Part shown: positions 47,980-58,937 of the stretch, piece by piece
How the letters are laid out: every line of letters starts with the position of its first letter
How positions within the stretch are numbered: position 1 is the stretch's first letter
Source: Acinetobacter shaoyimingii
GTDB lineage: Bacteria > Pseudomonadota > Gammaproteobacteria > Pseudomonadales > Moraxellaceae
DNA length: 64,000 nucleotides
NCBI RefSeq assembly: GCF_011578045.1
Contig: NZ_CP049801.1
Span: 434,001 to 498,000 of the forward strand
Reading direction: 5' to 3'
The notes under the pieces: generated by a model
Database searches by the model: none
Seen by the model: the letters and a program-made list of their open reading frames with translations, nothing else
Told to the model about the DNA's origin: nothing
Program-made: the position numbers and the translations under genes

Positions 47980-48336
47980 ATGGCTCGTATTGCCGGTGTA
48001 AACATTCCGGATAACAAGCATGCTGTTATCTCCCTCACGTACATCTTTGGTATCGGTCGCCATACTGCTAAGAACATCTTAGCTGCTGTTGGTATCGCGA
48101 CAACTACTAAGATCCGTGAATTGGATGATGCTCAGCTTGATGCGATTCGTGCAGAAATTGCTAAGGTTCCGACCGAAGGTGATTTACGTCGCGAAATTTC
48201 CATGAACATTAAACGTTTAATGGATTTAGGCTGCTACCGTGGTCTTCGTCATCGTCGCAGCTTGCCTGTCCGCGGACAACGCACCAAAACTAACGCACGT
48301 ACCCGTAAAGGTCCGCGCAAACCGATTAAGAAATAA
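47980..48336 (+). CDS. rpsM: 30S ribosomal protein S13
   Basis: 118 residues; [25 protein letters not shown] start and [17 protein letters not shown] end. Confidence 0.98.
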   Translation: MARIAGVNIPDNKHAVISLTYIFGIGRHTAKNILAAVGIATTTKIRELDDAQLDAIRAEIAKVPTEGDLRREISMNIKRLMDLGCYRGLRHRRSLPVRGQRTKTNARTRKGPRKPIKK

Positions 48337-48355
48337 GATTTCTGGAAGCTAAAAG

Positions 48356-48742
48356 ATGGCTAAAGATACACGCGCACGCAAGAAGGTCACTCGTACCGTC
48401 TCTGAAGGTGTTGCACACATTCACGCTTCTTTTAATAACACCATTGTGACTATTACCGATCGTCAAGGTAATGCACTGGCTTGGGCTACCTCAGGTGGAC
48501 AAGGCTTCCGTGGATCACGTAAATCAACTCCGTTTGCTGCTCAGGTAGCTGCTGAAGTTGCTGGTAAAGCAGCTTTGGATTACGGTTTGAAAAACTTGGA
48601 CGTCCTTGTTAAAGGTCCTGGTCCAGGTCGTGAATCTGCGGTTCGTGCTTTAGGTGCAGTGGGTTATAAAATTAATAGCATTACCGATGTGACTCCAATC
48701 CCTCACAACGGTTGTCGTCCACCTAAAAAACGTCGCGTCTAA
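48356..48742 (+). CDS. rpsK: 30S ribosomal protein S11
   Basis: 128 residues; [19 protein letters not shown] and the [18 protein letters not shown] end. Confidence 0.98.
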   Translation: MAKDTRARKKVTRTVSEGVAHIHASFNNTIVTITDRQGNALAWATSGGQGFRGSRKSTPFAAQVAAEVAGKAALDYGLKNLDVLVKGPGPGRESAVRALGAVGYKINSITDVTPIPHNGCRPPKKRRV

Positions 48743-48754
48743 GGAGAATCATTC

Positions 48755-49378
48755 ATGGCTCGTTATATTGGTCCAAAATGCAAACTCTCTCGCCGCGAAG
48801 GGACAGACCTGCAACTTAAATCAGGCGTTAAACCGTTTGATGTTAAGACTAAAAAAGCTGCAAAAGCTCCTGGCCAACACGGTCAGAGCCGCGCAAAACA
48901 ATCAGAGTACTCACTACAATTACGTGAAAAACAAAAAGTACGTCGTATGTACGGTGTGTTAGAACGTCAATTTAGTAATTACTATAAAGAAGCTGCTCGT
49001 GTTAAAGGCGCAACAGGTGAAAACTTGTTGAAATTGCTTGAAAGCCGCCTTGATAACGTTGTTTATCGCATGGGCTTTGGTTCTACACGTGCAGAAGCTC
49101 GTCAGTTAGTATCTCACCGTAGCATTACTTTGAATGGTCGTCGTGTTAACATTGCGTCTATCCAAGTAAAAGCGGGCGATGTAATTGCAGTACACGAAAG
49201 CTCTAAACAACAATTACGTATTAAAAACGCAATTGAATTAGCTGCTCAACGTGGAACTCCTTCTTGGATGGAAATTGACCATTCTAAATTAGAAGGTACA
49301 TTCAAATCTGCACCTGATCGTTCTGATTTACCTGCTGAAATCAACGAAAGCTTGATTGTTGAATTGTATTCTAAATAA
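48755..49378 (+). CDS. rpsD: 30S ribosomal protein S4
   Basis: 207 residues; [15 protein letters not shown] start and the S4 RNA-binding domain ([20 protein letters not shown]). In E. coli it is the repressor of the alpha operon. Confidence 0.98.
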   Translation: MARYIGPKCKLSRREGTDLQLKSGVKPFDVKTKKAAKAPGQHGQSRAKQSEYSLQLREKQKVRRMYGVLERQFSNYYKEAARVKGATGENLLKLLESRLDNVVYRMGFGSTRAEARQLVSHRSITLNGRRVNIASIQVKAGDVIAVHESSKQQLRIKNAIELAAQRGTPSWMEIDHSKLEGTFKSAPDRSDLPAEINESLIVELYSK

Positions 49379-49395
49379 TCCTTGAGGTAGCAATA

Positions 49396-50403
49396 ATGAC
49401 GCGTACTGCAAACGAGTTTCTTACTCCGCAAGCGATCAAGGTCGAAGCGGCTAGCGGGACCTCGGCAAAAGTGATTCTAGAACCATTAGAGCGTGGCTTT
49501 GGTCATACTCTAGGTAATGCTTTACGTCGCATTCTTTTATCTTCTTTACCTGGCGCTGCTGTGGTTGAAGTTGAAATTGAAGGCGTCGAGCACGAGTACA
49601 GTACTTTAGAAGGCTTGCAGCAGGACATCGTCGAGCTCTTGCTGAACCTTAAAGGATTGTCTATTAAGCTGTTCGATCAAAATGAAGCATATTTGACATT
49701 AGAGAAACAAGGAGCAGGCGATGTAACAGCTGCTGATCTACGTTTACCTCATAATGTTGAAGTGGTTAACCCTGAACATTTGATCGGCACTTTAAGTGCA
49801 TCAGGCTCATTGAAAATGCGCTTGAAAGTTGCTCAAGGCCGTGGTTATGAAACATCTGACTCACGCTTCCCAGAAGGCGAAACACGCCCTGTTGGTCGCT
49901 TACAGTTAGATGCTTCTTATAGCCCGATCAAACGTGTGTCTTACACAGTTGAAAATGCTCGTGTAGAACAACGTACTGACCTTGACAAGTTGATCATTGA
50001 TCTTGAAACAAATGGTACTGTAGATCCAGAAGAAGCAATCCGCAAAGCGGCAACAATCTTGCAACAACAAATTGCAATTTTTGTTGATCTTCAGAAAGAT
50101 CAAGCTCCAGTTGCTCAAGAGCCTCGTGAAGAAGTTGATCCAATCTTGCTTCGTCCAGTAGATGATCTAGAGCTTACTGTTCGTTCTGCTAACTGTTTGA
50201 AAGCAGAAAATATTTACTACATCGGTGATCTTGTTCAACGTACTGAAGTTGAGTTGTTAAAAACTCCTAACTTAGGTAAGAAATCGTTGACTGAGATTAA
50301 AGATGTTCTGGCTTCAAAAGGCTTACAACTCGGCATGCGTTTAGAAAACTGGCCACCAGCTAGTTTACGTATGGACGATCGTTTTGCCTATCGTAGCCGT
50401 TAA
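49396..50403 (+). CDS. rpoA: DNA-directed RNA polymerase subunit alpha
   Basis: 335 residues: N-terminal dimerisation domain ([22 protein letters not shown]), linker near 235-250, and C-terminal DNA/activator-binding domain ([36 protein letters not shown]). Confidence 0.98.
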   Translation: MTRTANEFLTPQAIKVEAASGTSAKVILEPLERGFGHTLGNALRRILLSSLPGAAVVEVEIEGVEHEYSTLEGLQQDIVELLLNLKGLSIKLFDQNEAYLTLEKQGAGDVTAADLRLPHNVEVVNPEHLIGTLSASGSLKMRLKVAQGRGYETSDSRFPEGETRPVGRLQLDASYSPIKRVSYTVENARVEQRTDLDKLIIDLETNGTVDPEEAIRKAATILQQQIAIFVDLQKDQAPVAQEPREEVDPILLRPVDDLELTVRSANCLKAENIYYIGDLVQRTEVELLKTPNLGKKSLTEIKDVLASKGLQLGMRLENWPPASLRMDDRFAYRSR

Positions 50404-50421
50404 TTAAGTAGGACTATCACC

Positions 50422-50799
50422 ATGCGTCATCGTAATAGTGGTGTGAAATTAGGCCGTACAAGCAGTCATCGTAAAGCGATGTTCCAAAACATGGCTAATT
50501 CTTTGTTTGAACATGAGTTAATCAAAACTACTGTTCCTAAAGCAAAAGAATTACGTCGTGTTGCTGAGCCTTTAATCACTTTAGCTAAAGTCGATTCTGT
50601 AGCAAACCGTCGTTTAGCGTTTGCTCGTACTCGTTCAGCAGCAACTGTAGGTAAATTATTTACAGTGCTTGGCCCTCGTTATAAAGAACGTAACGGCGGC
50701 TATCTACGTGTTCTTAAAGCGGGCTTCCGTGCAGGTGATGCTGCACCGATGGCTTACGTTGAGCTAGTAGATCGTGAAGTTAAAACTTCTGCAGAGTAA
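50422..50799 (+). CDS. rplQ: 50S ribosomal protein L17
   Basis: 125 residues; [19 protein letters not shown] start. Last gene of the alpha group, 18 bases before a strong terminator. Confidence 0.98.
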   Translation: MRHRNSGVKLGRTSSHRKAMFQNMANSLFEHELIKTTVPKAKELRRVAEPLITLAKVDSVANRRLAFARTRSAATVGKLFTVLGPRYKERNGGYLRVLKAGFRAGDAAPMAYVELVDREVKTSAE

Positions 50800-50816
50800 T
50801 TTTTAATTATTCTAAG

Positions 50817-50845
50817 AAAGGCCGGTTTTATACCGGCCTTTTTTA
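50817..50845 (+). terminator. Terminator of the ribosomal superoperon
   Basis: AAAGGCCGGT, loop TTTAT, ACCGGCCTTT then Ts, 18 bases past rplQ. Confidence 0.92.
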
Positions 50846-50983
50846 ATGCCTTTTTGTTAGACAATTTCATCATTTTGTCCTCTATTGACTATAAAATTGC
50901 ATCTTGTTACTCAAATTGACATTGTGTATTGTCAAAATTGTGATTTAATAAAATTGTATTTATAGACAGGTAATAAAAAGAAA

Positions 50984-52474
50984 ATGGACAAGCAAGTTGA
51001 TATTCTCATTGTTGGTGCTGGTATTTCAGGTTTAGGTTTAGCAGCACACTTAACGAAACAATCTCCTCATAGAAAATTTGAGATCATTGAGCGTCGCGAA
51101 AGTTTTGGTGGTACATGGGACTTTTTTAAATATCCGGGTATCCGCTCTGACTCAGATATGTCAACATTTGGTTTTGATTTTAAACCTTGGCGAGAAACCA
51201 ATATTCTCGCATCTGGTAGTGCGATTAAAGGTTATTTGTCTGAAGTTGTTGATGAATATAAATTAAAATCTAAAATTCATTTCAAACATAATGTGAAATC
51301 AGCAAACTATGATTCACAGCAAAAAAAATGGATTGTGCAAATTGAAAATGCCCAAGGTAAAACAGAAACTTGGGTTGCCAATTTTGTTTTAGGTTGTACA
51401 GGTTATTATAACTATGAGCAAGGTTATGAACCTGAATTTCCAAATCAAAAAGCATTTAAAGGACAGATTATTCACCCCCAAAAATGGCCTGAAAATTTAG
51501 ATTACACAGGTAAAAAAGTAGTGATTATTGGTAGTGGCGCAACAGCGATTACGCTTGTTCCTGCTATGGCAAAGGGTGGTGCTGCACATGTGACCATGTT
51601 GCAACGTTCACCAACGTATATTGCGTCTATTCCTTCAATTGACTTTGTCTATGAGAAGATGCGTAAAGTCTTACCAGATAGTGTTGCATATAAAATCACA
51701 CGTGCACGAAATATTGGCATGCAACGTGGTATTTATGCACTCGCTCAAAAACAACCGAAGCTGTTGAAAAAGTTGTTGCTTAAATCAATTGAAATGCAAT
51801 TGAAGGGTAAGGTAGATATGAAACACTTTACCCCAAATTATAATCCTTGGGATCAGCGCCTATGTGTGGTTCCAGATGGTGATTTATTCAAAATTTTGCG
51901 TGAAGGCAAAGCCAGTGTTGCAACAGATCACATCGAAAAATTCACTGAAACGGGTATTCAATTAAAATCAGGTGAACATTTAGATGCGGATATTATCATC
52001 AGTGCGACTGGTTTGAATATTCAAATTTTAGGTGGTATTCAAGGTACCATTGATGGTCAACCCTTAAATACGTCTAAAACCATGCTTTACCAAGGTGTGA
52101 TGGTAAGTGATGTTCCAAATATGGCCATGGTGATTGGTTATATCAATGCCTCTTGGACATTGAAAGTAGATATTGCAGCAGATTATATTTGTCGTCTTCT
52201 GAATTATATGGATCAACAAGGCTACGATGAAGTCATTGCTCAAGGTGATCAATCACAGTTGATGGAAGATACCATCATGGGTAGCTTGTCTTCAGGTTAT
52301 ATCGCTCGTGCCAGTGAAGTGATGCCAAAACAAGGTAAATCAGGCCCATGGAAGGTGACCAATAACTATTTAGCGGACCGTAAAGCGCTGAAAAATGCTA
52401 GCTTCAATGATTCAATCTTGAAGTTCAGTAAGCGTGAGCAACATGTTGAAAAAAAGCCTAAATTGGTTTCATAA
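50984..52474 (+). CDS. almA: AlmA-type flavin-containing monooxygenase (long-chain alkane oxidation)
   Basis: A 496-residue flavoprotein monooxygenase. FAD loop GAGISGLGLAAHL (residues 10-22), NADPH loop IIGSGATAITLVPAMA (about 182-197), and the Baeyer-Villiger/FMO-like segment FKGQIIHPQKW. It closely resembles AlmA of Acinetobacter, needed for growth on alkanes of C20 and longer, as I remember that sequence. Single gene with its own terminator, between the ribosomal superoperon and the aromatic cluster. Confidence 0.88.
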   Translation: MDKQVDILIVGAGISGLGLAAHLTKQSPHRKFEIIERRESFGGTWDFFKYPGIRSDSDMSTFGFDFKPWRETNILASGSAIKGYLSEVVDEYKLKSKIHFKHNVKSANYDSQQKKWIVQIENAQGKTETWVANFVLGCTGYYNYEQGYEPEFPNQKAFKGQIIHPQKWPENLDYTGKKVVIIGSGATAITLVPAMAKGGAAHVTMLQRSPTYIASIPSIDFVYEKMRKVLPDSVAYKITRARNIGMQRGIYALAQKQPKLLKKLLLKSIEMQLKGKVDMKHFTPNYNPWDQRLCVVPDGDLFKILREGKASVATDHIEKFTETGIQLKSGEHLDADIIISATGLNIQILGGIQGTIDGQPLNTSKTMLYQGVMVSDVPNMAMVIGYINASWTLKVDIAADYICRLLNYMDQQGYDEVIAQGDQSQLMEDTIMGSLSSGYIARASEVMPKQGKSGPWKVTNNYLADRKALKNASFNDSILKFSKREQHVEKKPKLVS

Positions 52475-52556
52475 TCCTGAGCTTTATAAGCTTGAGCCAT
52501 GAGATCAATCCCTGAGTAATTTTTCATATTCATAAATAGGTTGATATTTATTTTAT

Positions 52557-52591
52557 CTAAAACACCCGATGATTTTCATTGGGTGTTTTAG
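52557..52591 (+). terminator. Terminator after almA
   Basis: A 15-base stem CTAAAACACCCGATG/CATTGGGTGTTTTAG (one G-U pair) with the loop ATTTT, followed by T-rich DNA. Confidence 0.8.
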
Positions 52592-53278
52592 TTTTTAAAG
52601 AGGGGTAATAAGTTGATATTGGGTCTTCATTTGGTCTAGATCTATGTTCTGCTTCGAGGTCATTTCACAATGTTGAAGTTCATGTTGTACTGATAATTGC
52701 CATGAATACCAACTTTTTTCGAGATGGTATCGATGAATGTGGGTATTAGTTAAAACAACACATATGAGACATGAAAGCTCGACAGTGACTATGAGATTGT
52801 TCAAGTTGAGCTATTTTTATATTTTTACATTCGGATCATGCGCATATTGATCGATCATTTCGCGTAATGAATATTCATCCAGTCAGAATAAATTTTATTT
52901 AATTTTGAGTTGATTTGATCGCAAAGGATTCAATATTTAGTTTCTTATTAGATTTTAGTCGTAGATGACCTATGATTTAATTCATTGATAAATTTGAATT
53001 CTGAGTCTTTTGCTGGCATTTGTTATTGATTTATAAAACTTGTTGATAGTCTTAAAAATGATAAAAAAGATTTATAGCTTCTAACTATTGAAAAAAATAA
53101 AATAAGTATTGGCATCAATGTCATATTTTACCGATTCTTAAAGTGTTTATACATATACCTACCGCATTTTGAAAGCTTTAAATCAGGGGATGGGAATTTA
53201 AACATCTCATTCATGGTTCATGCCATCTCGCGTTGTCCTCAGGTATATGTCCAATTTTTACAGTTTAAGGAAACATTG
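52592..53278. other. Long intergenic region before the aromatic cluster
   Basis: About 690 bases. A 69-codon minus-strand frame at 52595-52804 starts only at TTG and has no recognisable family. Just upstream of it, another minus-strand frame gives LDEYSLREMIDQYAHDPNV before two stops. Together they may be a decayed small gene, but this is weak. The rest (52870-53278) is AT-rich and must hold the promoter of the mhpD operon. Confidence 0.35.
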
Positions 53279-54076
53279 ATGTCGAATTCTGCTGTTGTTG
53301 AGTCAGTTGCCTTAGCGCTTCGATCTGCTGAACTTTCACAAACTGCCATTGCTCCGATTCGCCCTCAACTCGGTGGCGAAACTGCCGATGTAGATATCGC
53401 TTATGCCGTACAGGAAGTTAATACTGAGCGCGCGTTATCTGAAGGTCGTCGTTTAGTGGGGCGTAAAATTGGCTTAACATCAATCGCGGTTCAAAAACAA
53501 TTAGGTGTCGATTCACCTGACTTCGGTATGTTGTTTGCAGACATGGCGTATGGCGATGGTGAAGCAATTCCTGCAGGTTTATTGATTCAACCAAAAGTTG
53601 AAGCAGAAATTGCCTTGGTCATTAATAAAGATTTGACTAAAGAAAAACATACTTACGCAGACATCATCAGTGCGACTGAATATGCACTTCCTGCGATTGA
53701 AGTGGTCGATAGCCGTATTGAAAACTGGAAAATCAGTTTAATTGATACTGTGGCTGATAACGCATCTTCTGCAGCCTTTGTATTGGGTTCTAAGCCTGTA
53801 AAACTCGAAAACCTTGATCTTGTGAACTGCAAAATGGTCATGATGCGTGCTGATGAAGTCGTGTCTCAAGGTGTAGGTAAAGCATGTCTTGCAAACCCAT
53901 TAAATGCAGCGGTGTGGTTGGCTGATGAAATGGTTCGTCGTGGTCGCCCATTACTTGCAGGTGACATCGTATTGACTGGTGCTTTAGGCCCAATGGTTGT
54001 TGCTCAACCAGGTGATGAATTTAAAGTTGAAATTGAAGGCTTTGGTTCTGTAGTTGCTGCATTTGCTGCTGAATAA
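53279..54076 (+). CDS. mhpD: 2-oxopent-4-enoate (2-keto-4-pentenoate) hydratase
   Basis: A 265-residue enzyme of the FAH-like hydratase family: adds water to 2-hydroxypenta-2,4-dienoate to give 4-hydroxy-2-oxovalerate in the meta-cleavage pathway. Conserved metal-binding acids lie in KVEAEIALVI (about 104-113) and AIEVVDSRIENW. TGALGPMVVAQPGDEF is near the end. AAGGA is about 8 bases before ATG 53279; the frame is open 22 codons further upstream without family similarity. First of the co-directional mhpD-mhpF-mhpE set. Confidence 0.92.
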   Translation: MSNSAVVESVALALRSAELSQTAIAPIRPQLGGETADVDIAYAVQEVNTERALSEGRRLVGRKIGLTSIAVQKQLGVDSPDFGMLFADMAYGDGEAIPAGLLIQPKVEAEIALVINKDLTKEKHTYADIISATEYALPAIEVVDSRIENWKISLIDTVADNASSAAFVLGSKPVKLENLDLVNCKMVMMRADEVVSQGVGKACLANPLNAAVWLADEMVRRGRPLLAGDIVLTGALGPMVVAQPGDEFKVEIEGFGSVVAAFAAE

Positions 54077-54091
54077 TTGAGAAAATATGTC

Positions 54092-54994
54092 ATGAAAAAG
54101 ATTAAATGTGCCTTAATTGGTCCAGGGAATATTGGTACTGATTTACTTTATAAATTACAACGTAGTGAATGGTTAGAGCCAGTTTGGATGGTGGGGATTG
54201 ACCCAACTTCTGAAGGTCTTGCTCGTGCTGCGAAAATGGGCTTAAAAACCACAAGCGAAGGTGTTGATGGTCTTCTTCCTCATGTCCTTGAAGATGATAT
54301 CAAAATCGCATTTGATGCGACTTCTGCATATGTACATGCTGAAAACAGCCGTAAGCTAAATGAGCTTGGCGTGCTCATGATTGACTTAACGCCTGCTGCG
54401 ATTGGCCCTTTCTGCGTACCACCAGTAAACTTAGCAAGCTTGCTAGATTCTGGTGAAGTGCAAAACGTCAACATGGTGACCTGTGGTGGTCAAGCAACCA
54501 TTCCAATGATTGCTGCAATTGCGAGTGTTCAACCTGTGAACTATGGTGAGATCATCGCGACTGCTTCAACGAAATCAATTGGTCCTGGTACACGTAAAAA
54601 CATCGATGAATTTACGCGTACAACAGCGAGTGCGATTGAAAAAGTTGGCGGTGCGAAACAAGGTAAGGCCATCATCATCATTAACCCAGCTGAGCCACCA
54701 GTATACATGCGTGATACTGTTCACTGTCTGGTTGAAGGTGAACCTGATCAAGCAGCCATCACGAAAGCAGTGCATGCGATGATTGAACAAGTTCAGAAAT
54801 ACGTACCAGGTTATAAGCTTGTGAACGGTCCAGTATTTGATGGTAACCGTGTATCAATCTTCCTTGAAGTGGAAGGTCTAGGTGACTACCTACCAAAATA
54901 TGCAGGTAACCTCGACATTATGACGGCTGCAGCTGCACGTACTGCAGAAATGTTCGCAGAGCGTTTAATCGCATCACAAGTTGCTGAAGCTTAA
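54092..54994 (+). CDS. mhpF: Acetaldehyde dehydrogenase (acylating)
   Basis: A 300-residue enzyme that oxidises acetaldehyde to acetyl-CoA with NAD+ and CoA, channelled from the aldolase MhpE. NAD loop [13 protein letters not shown] (about 7-19); catalytic Cys in [13 protein letters not shown] (about 126-138); [29 protein letters not shown] block. ATG 54092 rather than the TTG five codons upstream. Follows mhpD by 15 bases. Confidence 0.95.
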   Translation: MKKIKCALIGPGNIGTDLLYKLQRSEWLEPVWMVGIDPTSEGLARAAKMGLKTTSEGVDGLLPHVLEDDIKIAFDATSAYVHAENSRKLNELGVLMIDLTPAAIGPFCVPPVNLASLLDSGEVQNVNMVTCGGQATIPMIAAIASVQPVNYGEIIATASTKSIGPGTRKNIDEFTRTTASAIEKVGGAKQGKAIIIINPAEPPVYMRDTVHCLVEGEPDQAAITKAVHAMIEQVQKYVPGYKLVNGPVFDGNRVSIFLEVEGLGDYLPKYAGNLDIMTAAAARTAEMFAERLIASQVAEA

Positions 54995-55004
54995 GGAGCA
55001 GACC

Positions 55005-56024
55005 ATGTCTAAAGTGATTATTAATGATATGACACTACGTGATGGTATGCATCCGCAGCGCCATCAAACGACTGTTGAGCAAATGATTGCCATTTCAACT
55101 GCATTAGATGATGCAGGTGTACCTTTAATTGAGGTAACACATGGTGATGGTCTTGGCGGTAACTCAGTCAACTACGGTTTTGCTGCTGCAACAGATGAAG
55201 AATACTTGTCTGCTGTTGTGCCACGTATGAAAAATGCTAAAGTCACCGCATTATTACTTCCTGGTATTGGTACGGTTGACCATTTAAAAATGGCACATGA
55301 GATTGGTGTTTCAACGATTCGTGTTGCAACACACTCAACGGAAGCAGATTGCTCTGAACAGCACATTACTGCTGCACGTAAACTCGGTATGGACACTGTG
55401 GGCTTCTTGATGATGGCACACATGGCTTCACCAGAACGTCTGCTTGAAGAAGCGAAAAAGATGGTGTCTTACGGTGCGAACTGTATCTATGTGACGGACT
55501 CAGCAGGTTACATGTTGCCACAAGATGTGAAAGATCGCGTGGGCGCTTTACGTCAACACTTCGATTCAAACATCGAAATCGGTTTCCATGGTCACCATAA
55601 CTTAGGTATGGGTGTTGCGAATACTGTGGCTGCTGTCGAAGCAGGTGCAATTCGTGTCGACTTAGCATCTGCAGGTTTAGGCGCAGGCGCAGGGAATACA
55701 CCACTTGAGTTATTCGTTGCTGTTGCAAACCGTATGCAAATGGAAACTGGTGTAGACCTATTTAAAGTACAAGATATTGCTGAAGATTTGGTGATCCCGA
55801 TGATGCACAACCCGATTCGTGCGGATCGTGATGCGGCAACTTTAGGTTATGCAGGTGTTTACTCTTCATTCCTATTGTTTGCTAAACGTGCTGAAGCTAA
55901 ATATGGCGTTTCTGCTCGTGAAATCTTATTAGAACTTGGTCGTCGTGGTACTGTTGGCGGACAAGAAGATATGATTGAAGATTTAGCATTGACCATGTCT
56001 AAAGCACAAGAACTTTCAGCTTAA
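55005..56024 (+). CDS. mhpE: 4-hydroxy-2-oxovalerate aldolase
   Basis: A 339-residue DRE-TIM metal-dependent aldolase that splits 4-hydroxy-2-oxovalerate to pyruvate and acetaldehyde. [14 protein letters not shown] (about 7-20) holds the metal Asp and catalytic His; [14 protein letters not shown] holds the metal histidines. A strong AAGGAG lies 6 bases before ATG 55005. The partner of MhpF in one channelling complex. Confidence 0.95.
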   Translation: MSKVIINDMTLRDGMHPQRHQTTVEQMIAISTALDDAGVPLIEVTHGDGLGGNSVNYGFAAATDEEYLSAVVPRMKNAKVTALLLPGIGTVDHLKMAHEIGVSTIRVATHSTEADCSEQHITAARKLGMDTVGFLMMAHMASPERLLEEAKKMVSYGANCIYVTDSAGYMLPQDVKDRVGALRQHFDSNIEIGFHGHHNLGMGVANTVAAVEAGAIRVDLASAGLGAGAGNTPLELFVAVANRMQMETGVDLFKVQDIAEDLVIPMMHNPIRADRDAATLGYAGVYSSFLLFAKRAEAKYGVSAREILLELGRRGTVGGQEDMIEDLALTMSKAQELSA

Positions 56025-56051
56025 TTTAAAATCAATTTTTAAATTAAGTCT

Positions 56052-56082
56052 AAAAAAGCACCTATTTATAGGTGCTTTTTTT
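56052..56082 (+). terminator. Terminator of the mhpDFE operon
   Basis: AAAAAAGCACCTA, loop TTTA, TAGGTGCTTTTTT, 28 bases after mhpE. Confidence 0.9.
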
Positions 56083-56435
56083 CATAAGTATTTATTTTCA
56101 TACGTAAAAAATATGTTTTAATAGGTAATTCATCTAATCGATCCGCTAAAAAACAAAATATTTTTCAAAGAGTTAAACATAAAAACGATTAATAATGATA
56201 AATATAATTTGTTTTTTTAAAAAATATGGATAATTTTATTTAAAAACAAAATGTTGCATTAATTTTTTAATCAAAATCATAGAATTGCTTATTGTTAAAA
56301 CATCTCAACAAATTTTATATATATCCAATATAGATTGAATTGATGCCATTTTTTACTACTCTAGTCTGATTTTTTCGCGGTGATTTTTTCAGCATGATGC
56401 AAGCTTGCTGAAATTGATCGTTGGGAAAATGAGTC
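56083..56435. other. Upstream region of the OprD-type porin gene
   Basis: About 350 strongly AT-rich bases without a gene. A TCAGCA/TGCTGA inverted repeat with an 11-base spacer (56389-56411), containing GCAAGCTTGC, lies just ahead of the porin start and could be an operator. Confidence 0.35.
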
Positions 56436-57728
56436 ATGTATCGTCAAACATTATGGAAAGCTTTAAGTCTTGCTTTATTAGCAACGGGGACATCTGCAAC
56501 TTATGCAGATTTTATTGACGACAGCCAAGTGCAATTAAAATTTAAAAACTTTTATTTACAACGTGATGTATCTATTCCGGATGCAAATAAACCTTTGTCT
56601 CGAAATTTTGGTAGTTGGTCACAAGGGATCACTTTAGATGCAAAATCGGGCTATGCCAATTGGGGACCTTTACAGGTTGGAGTTGATGTTTTAGCACAAT
56701 ATGCGTTGCGTTTAAGTGATGATAAGCACATGAATGATTTTGTGCTTCCTTATAATGGCAAAGATCAAGCTCGTGACTATGGCAAAGTTGGGGTAACGTT
56801 AAAAGCAAAGCTGAACAAAACAGAATTGCGTGTTGGTGATTTACAACCCATGACGCCTGTTCTATTCATTGATCCATCACGTCAGCTCATCACAACTTAC
56901 AGTGGTGCATGGCTTGAATCAAAAGAACTCAAAAATACCAAACTTACTTTGGCTTATATTGATGGTATTAACTCGCGTTATGACAACCAATATCAAGATT
57001 TTAATATTTGGCCAAAAGAGTTAGGGGATTATAGTAAGCGTGTTAATCCTGGTTTTAACCATGGTATGTATATTGCTGGTATCGATTACCAAATTATGCC
57101 TGAATTATCAGCAAGCTATTATTTTGCAGATGTGACCAATCTATACCAACAAAATTATGTCGGTTTAGACTTTAAGAAAAAATTAGACGATAAAAATCAG
57201 ATTTCAGGACATATTCACGGTTTTGATAACCGTGAAACGGGCAAAGCCATTTATGGTGATTTTGAAAACCAAGCACTGTCATTGAAAGCTGAGTGGAAAA
57301 CAGGTAACCACACTTTTGATGCAGGTTATCAACAAATGTTTGGTGAGCATGGTAAATCAGTTCCATATTTCCCATCACTTTCAGGCTGGACACCTCAACC
57401 TTATTTGGCGAACTGGTCTGTGGCAAGCTTTATTCGTAAAGATGAAAAGTCTTGGAGTGTGGGTTATAGCTATGATTTCAAAGATTTAGGCTTAAATGGT
57501 TTAACTGCAACCGTACGTCATTTCGAAGGTTGGGATATCGACAATGGTGATGGTACACGCGGTGAAGAAGCTGAGAATAATTTAATCGTTAAATACACAG
57601 TTCCAGAAGGTAAGTTGAAAGGTTTAGGTATTCAGTGGATGTATATTGATGTGAATTACCCGAGTGTTCCTGGTTTCGTCGATTTAGAAGAAAATCGAAT
57701 AGCAACCACTTATACCTTTACATTCTAA
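56436..57728 (+). CDS. OprD-family outer membrane porin
   Basis: A 430-residue protein with a signal peptide (YRQTLWKALSLALLATGTSATYA, cleavage near residue 24). An OprD-type beta-barrel follows, with alternating strands, KFKNFYLQRD at the start, GSWSQGITLDAKSGY, and a C-terminal aromatic residue in TYTFTF. OprD/OpdK-type channels take up small carboxylates and aromatic acids; its place inside this cluster suggests entry of the phenylpropanoid substrate. Confidence 0.9.
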   Translation: MYRQTLWKALSLALLATGTSATYADFIDDSQVQLKFKNFYLQRDVSIPDANKPLSRNFGSWSQGITLDAKSGYANWGPLQVGVDVLAQYALRLSDDKHMNDFVLPYNGKDQARDYGKVGVTLKAKLNKTELRVGDLQPMTPVLFIDPSRQLITTYSGAWLESKELKNTKLTLAYIDGINSRYDNQYQDFNIWPKELGDYSKRVNPGFNHGMYIAGIDYQIMPELSASYYFADVTNLYQQNYVGLDFKKKLDDKNQISGHIHGFDNRETGKAIYGDFENQALSLKAEWKTGNHTFDAGYQQMFGEHGKSVPYFPSLSGWTPQPYLANWSVASFIRKDEKSWSVGYSYDFKDLGLNGLTATVRHFEGWDIDNGDGTRGEEAENNLIVKYTVPEGKLKGLGIQWMYIDVNYPSVPGFVDLEENRIATTYTFTF

Positions 57729-57749
57729 TTTAACGATTCTATAGATGAT

Positions 57750-57780
57750 AAAAAGTGCTTGATCCTCAAGCACTTTTTTT
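57750..57780 (+). terminator. Terminator after the porin gene
   Basis: AAAAAGTGCTTGA, loop TCC, TCAAGCACTTTTTTT, about 20 bases after the stop. Confidence 0.9.
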
Positions 57781-58022
57781 ATTTGTGTGCTAGGCATAAA
57801 AGTGAAATGACAAAGCACCAGTATACACACCCAGTATTATTATAAATATTGAATAAAAACATGTATTTAAATTATCGTTTTTTTATTGTTTATCATCGTT
57901 ATTAAGTATCAAATGGCACGGCTTGAACGGTTAATATTAGGCTCAAATGTGAAGAAATTTCAAATCGTGATTTGGGTTTAAGTTGAACTTTAACCTGAGT
58001 TAGCGCTATACGAGGAGTCAGT

Positions 58023-58880
58023 ATGAGCACTGTTCAAATTCCAGAATATAAGACGGATTCATTCTTCGGTTTAGAAGACAAATGGATTGAAACAGCTGAA
58101 GGTGAACTTACCCATTACCACGAAATTGGTGAAGGTACACCTATTTTATTTTTGCACGGTTCAGGTACAGGCGTATCTGCAGCTGCAAACTGGTGGTTAA
58201 ACCTTCCATCAATTGGTGAACAAGCACGTTGCATCGCGATCGATACCATTGGTTATGGTCAAACAGTGGTTGCACCAGGTACAGCTTACGGCATCCGCGC
58301 TTGGGTTGATCATGCAATTCGTACTTTAGATGCGCTAGGAATTGAAAAAACATGGTTGGTGGGTAACTCGTTAGGTGGTTGGTTAGCTTTCCAAATGGCG
58401 CTTGATTATCCAGAGCGTATTTTAGGTATCGTATCTATGGGTACGGGTGGTGCGAAACAAACTGCAGCATTGAAAGCACATGCAAACCCAGTTTTAACTG
58501 AAGAAGGGATTAAAAAGACACTTTCTATGTTTGTTGTGAACAAAGATTTGATCACTGACGAATTAGTAAAAGTACGTTTTGATTCTGCGAAAAATGACTA
58601 CGCATCTGATCGTTTGATGGATGTTGTAGGTGCACGTGACCGTGACCGTTTCGAATTCCCACTCGATTTCGAAAAAATGAAAGAAATCACTGTACCTGTA
58701 TTGTTGATTCACGGTACACAGGACGTGGTGATTCCAGTATCTCGTACTTGGGATATCTTGAACATTGTTCCACATGCTGATGCACACATTTTCAGCCAAT
58801 GTGGTCACTGGTCTCAAGTTGAAAAAGCAGACGAATTTAACACGATCATTAAAAATTATTTGACTGCTCGTGGTGTCTAA
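58023..58880 (+). CDS. mhpC: 2-hydroxy-6-oxo-nona-2,4-dienedioate hydrolase-type alpha/beta hydrolase
   Basis: A 285-residue serine hydrolase of the meta-cleavage product hydrolase family. Oxyanion block LFLHGSGTGVSAAANW (about 42-57), nucleophile GNSLGGW (about 115-121), the Asp in LLIHGTQDVVIPVSR and the His in CGHWSQVEKADEF. In this cluster it should split the ring-fission product of MhpB to hydroxypentadienoate plus succinate or fumarate. A strong GAGGAG precedes ATG 58023. It has its own promoter region and terminator, separate from mhpDFE. Confidence 0.9.
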   Translation: MSTVQIPEYKTDSFFGLEDKWIETAEGELTHYHEIGEGTPILFLHGSGTGVSAAANWWLNLPSIGEQARCIAIDTIGYGQTVVAPGTAYGIRAWVDHAIRTLDALGIEKTWLVGNSLGGWLAFQMALDYPERILGIVSMGTGGAKQTAALKAHANPVLTEEGIKKTLSMFVVNKDLITDELVKVRFDSAKNDYASDRLMDVVGARDRDRFEFPLDFEKMKEITVPVLLIHGTQDVVIPVSRTWDILNIVPHADAHIFSQCGHWSQVEKADEFNTIIKNYLTARGV

Positions 58881-58911
58881 TCATTTAGTCTAATGATTGA
58901 TCAATATGAAG

Positions 58912-58937
58912 AAGGATGGTGCAAGCCATCCTTTTTT
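58912..58937 (+). terminator. Terminator after mhpC
   Basis: AAGGATGG, loop TGCAAG, CCATCCTT then Ts. Confidence 0.88.

Noticed and set aside
52595..52804. 69-codon minus-strand frame after almA
   Set aside because: Only a TTG start, no ribosome site, no family. At best a remnant of a decayed gene, so noted only in the intergenic entry.
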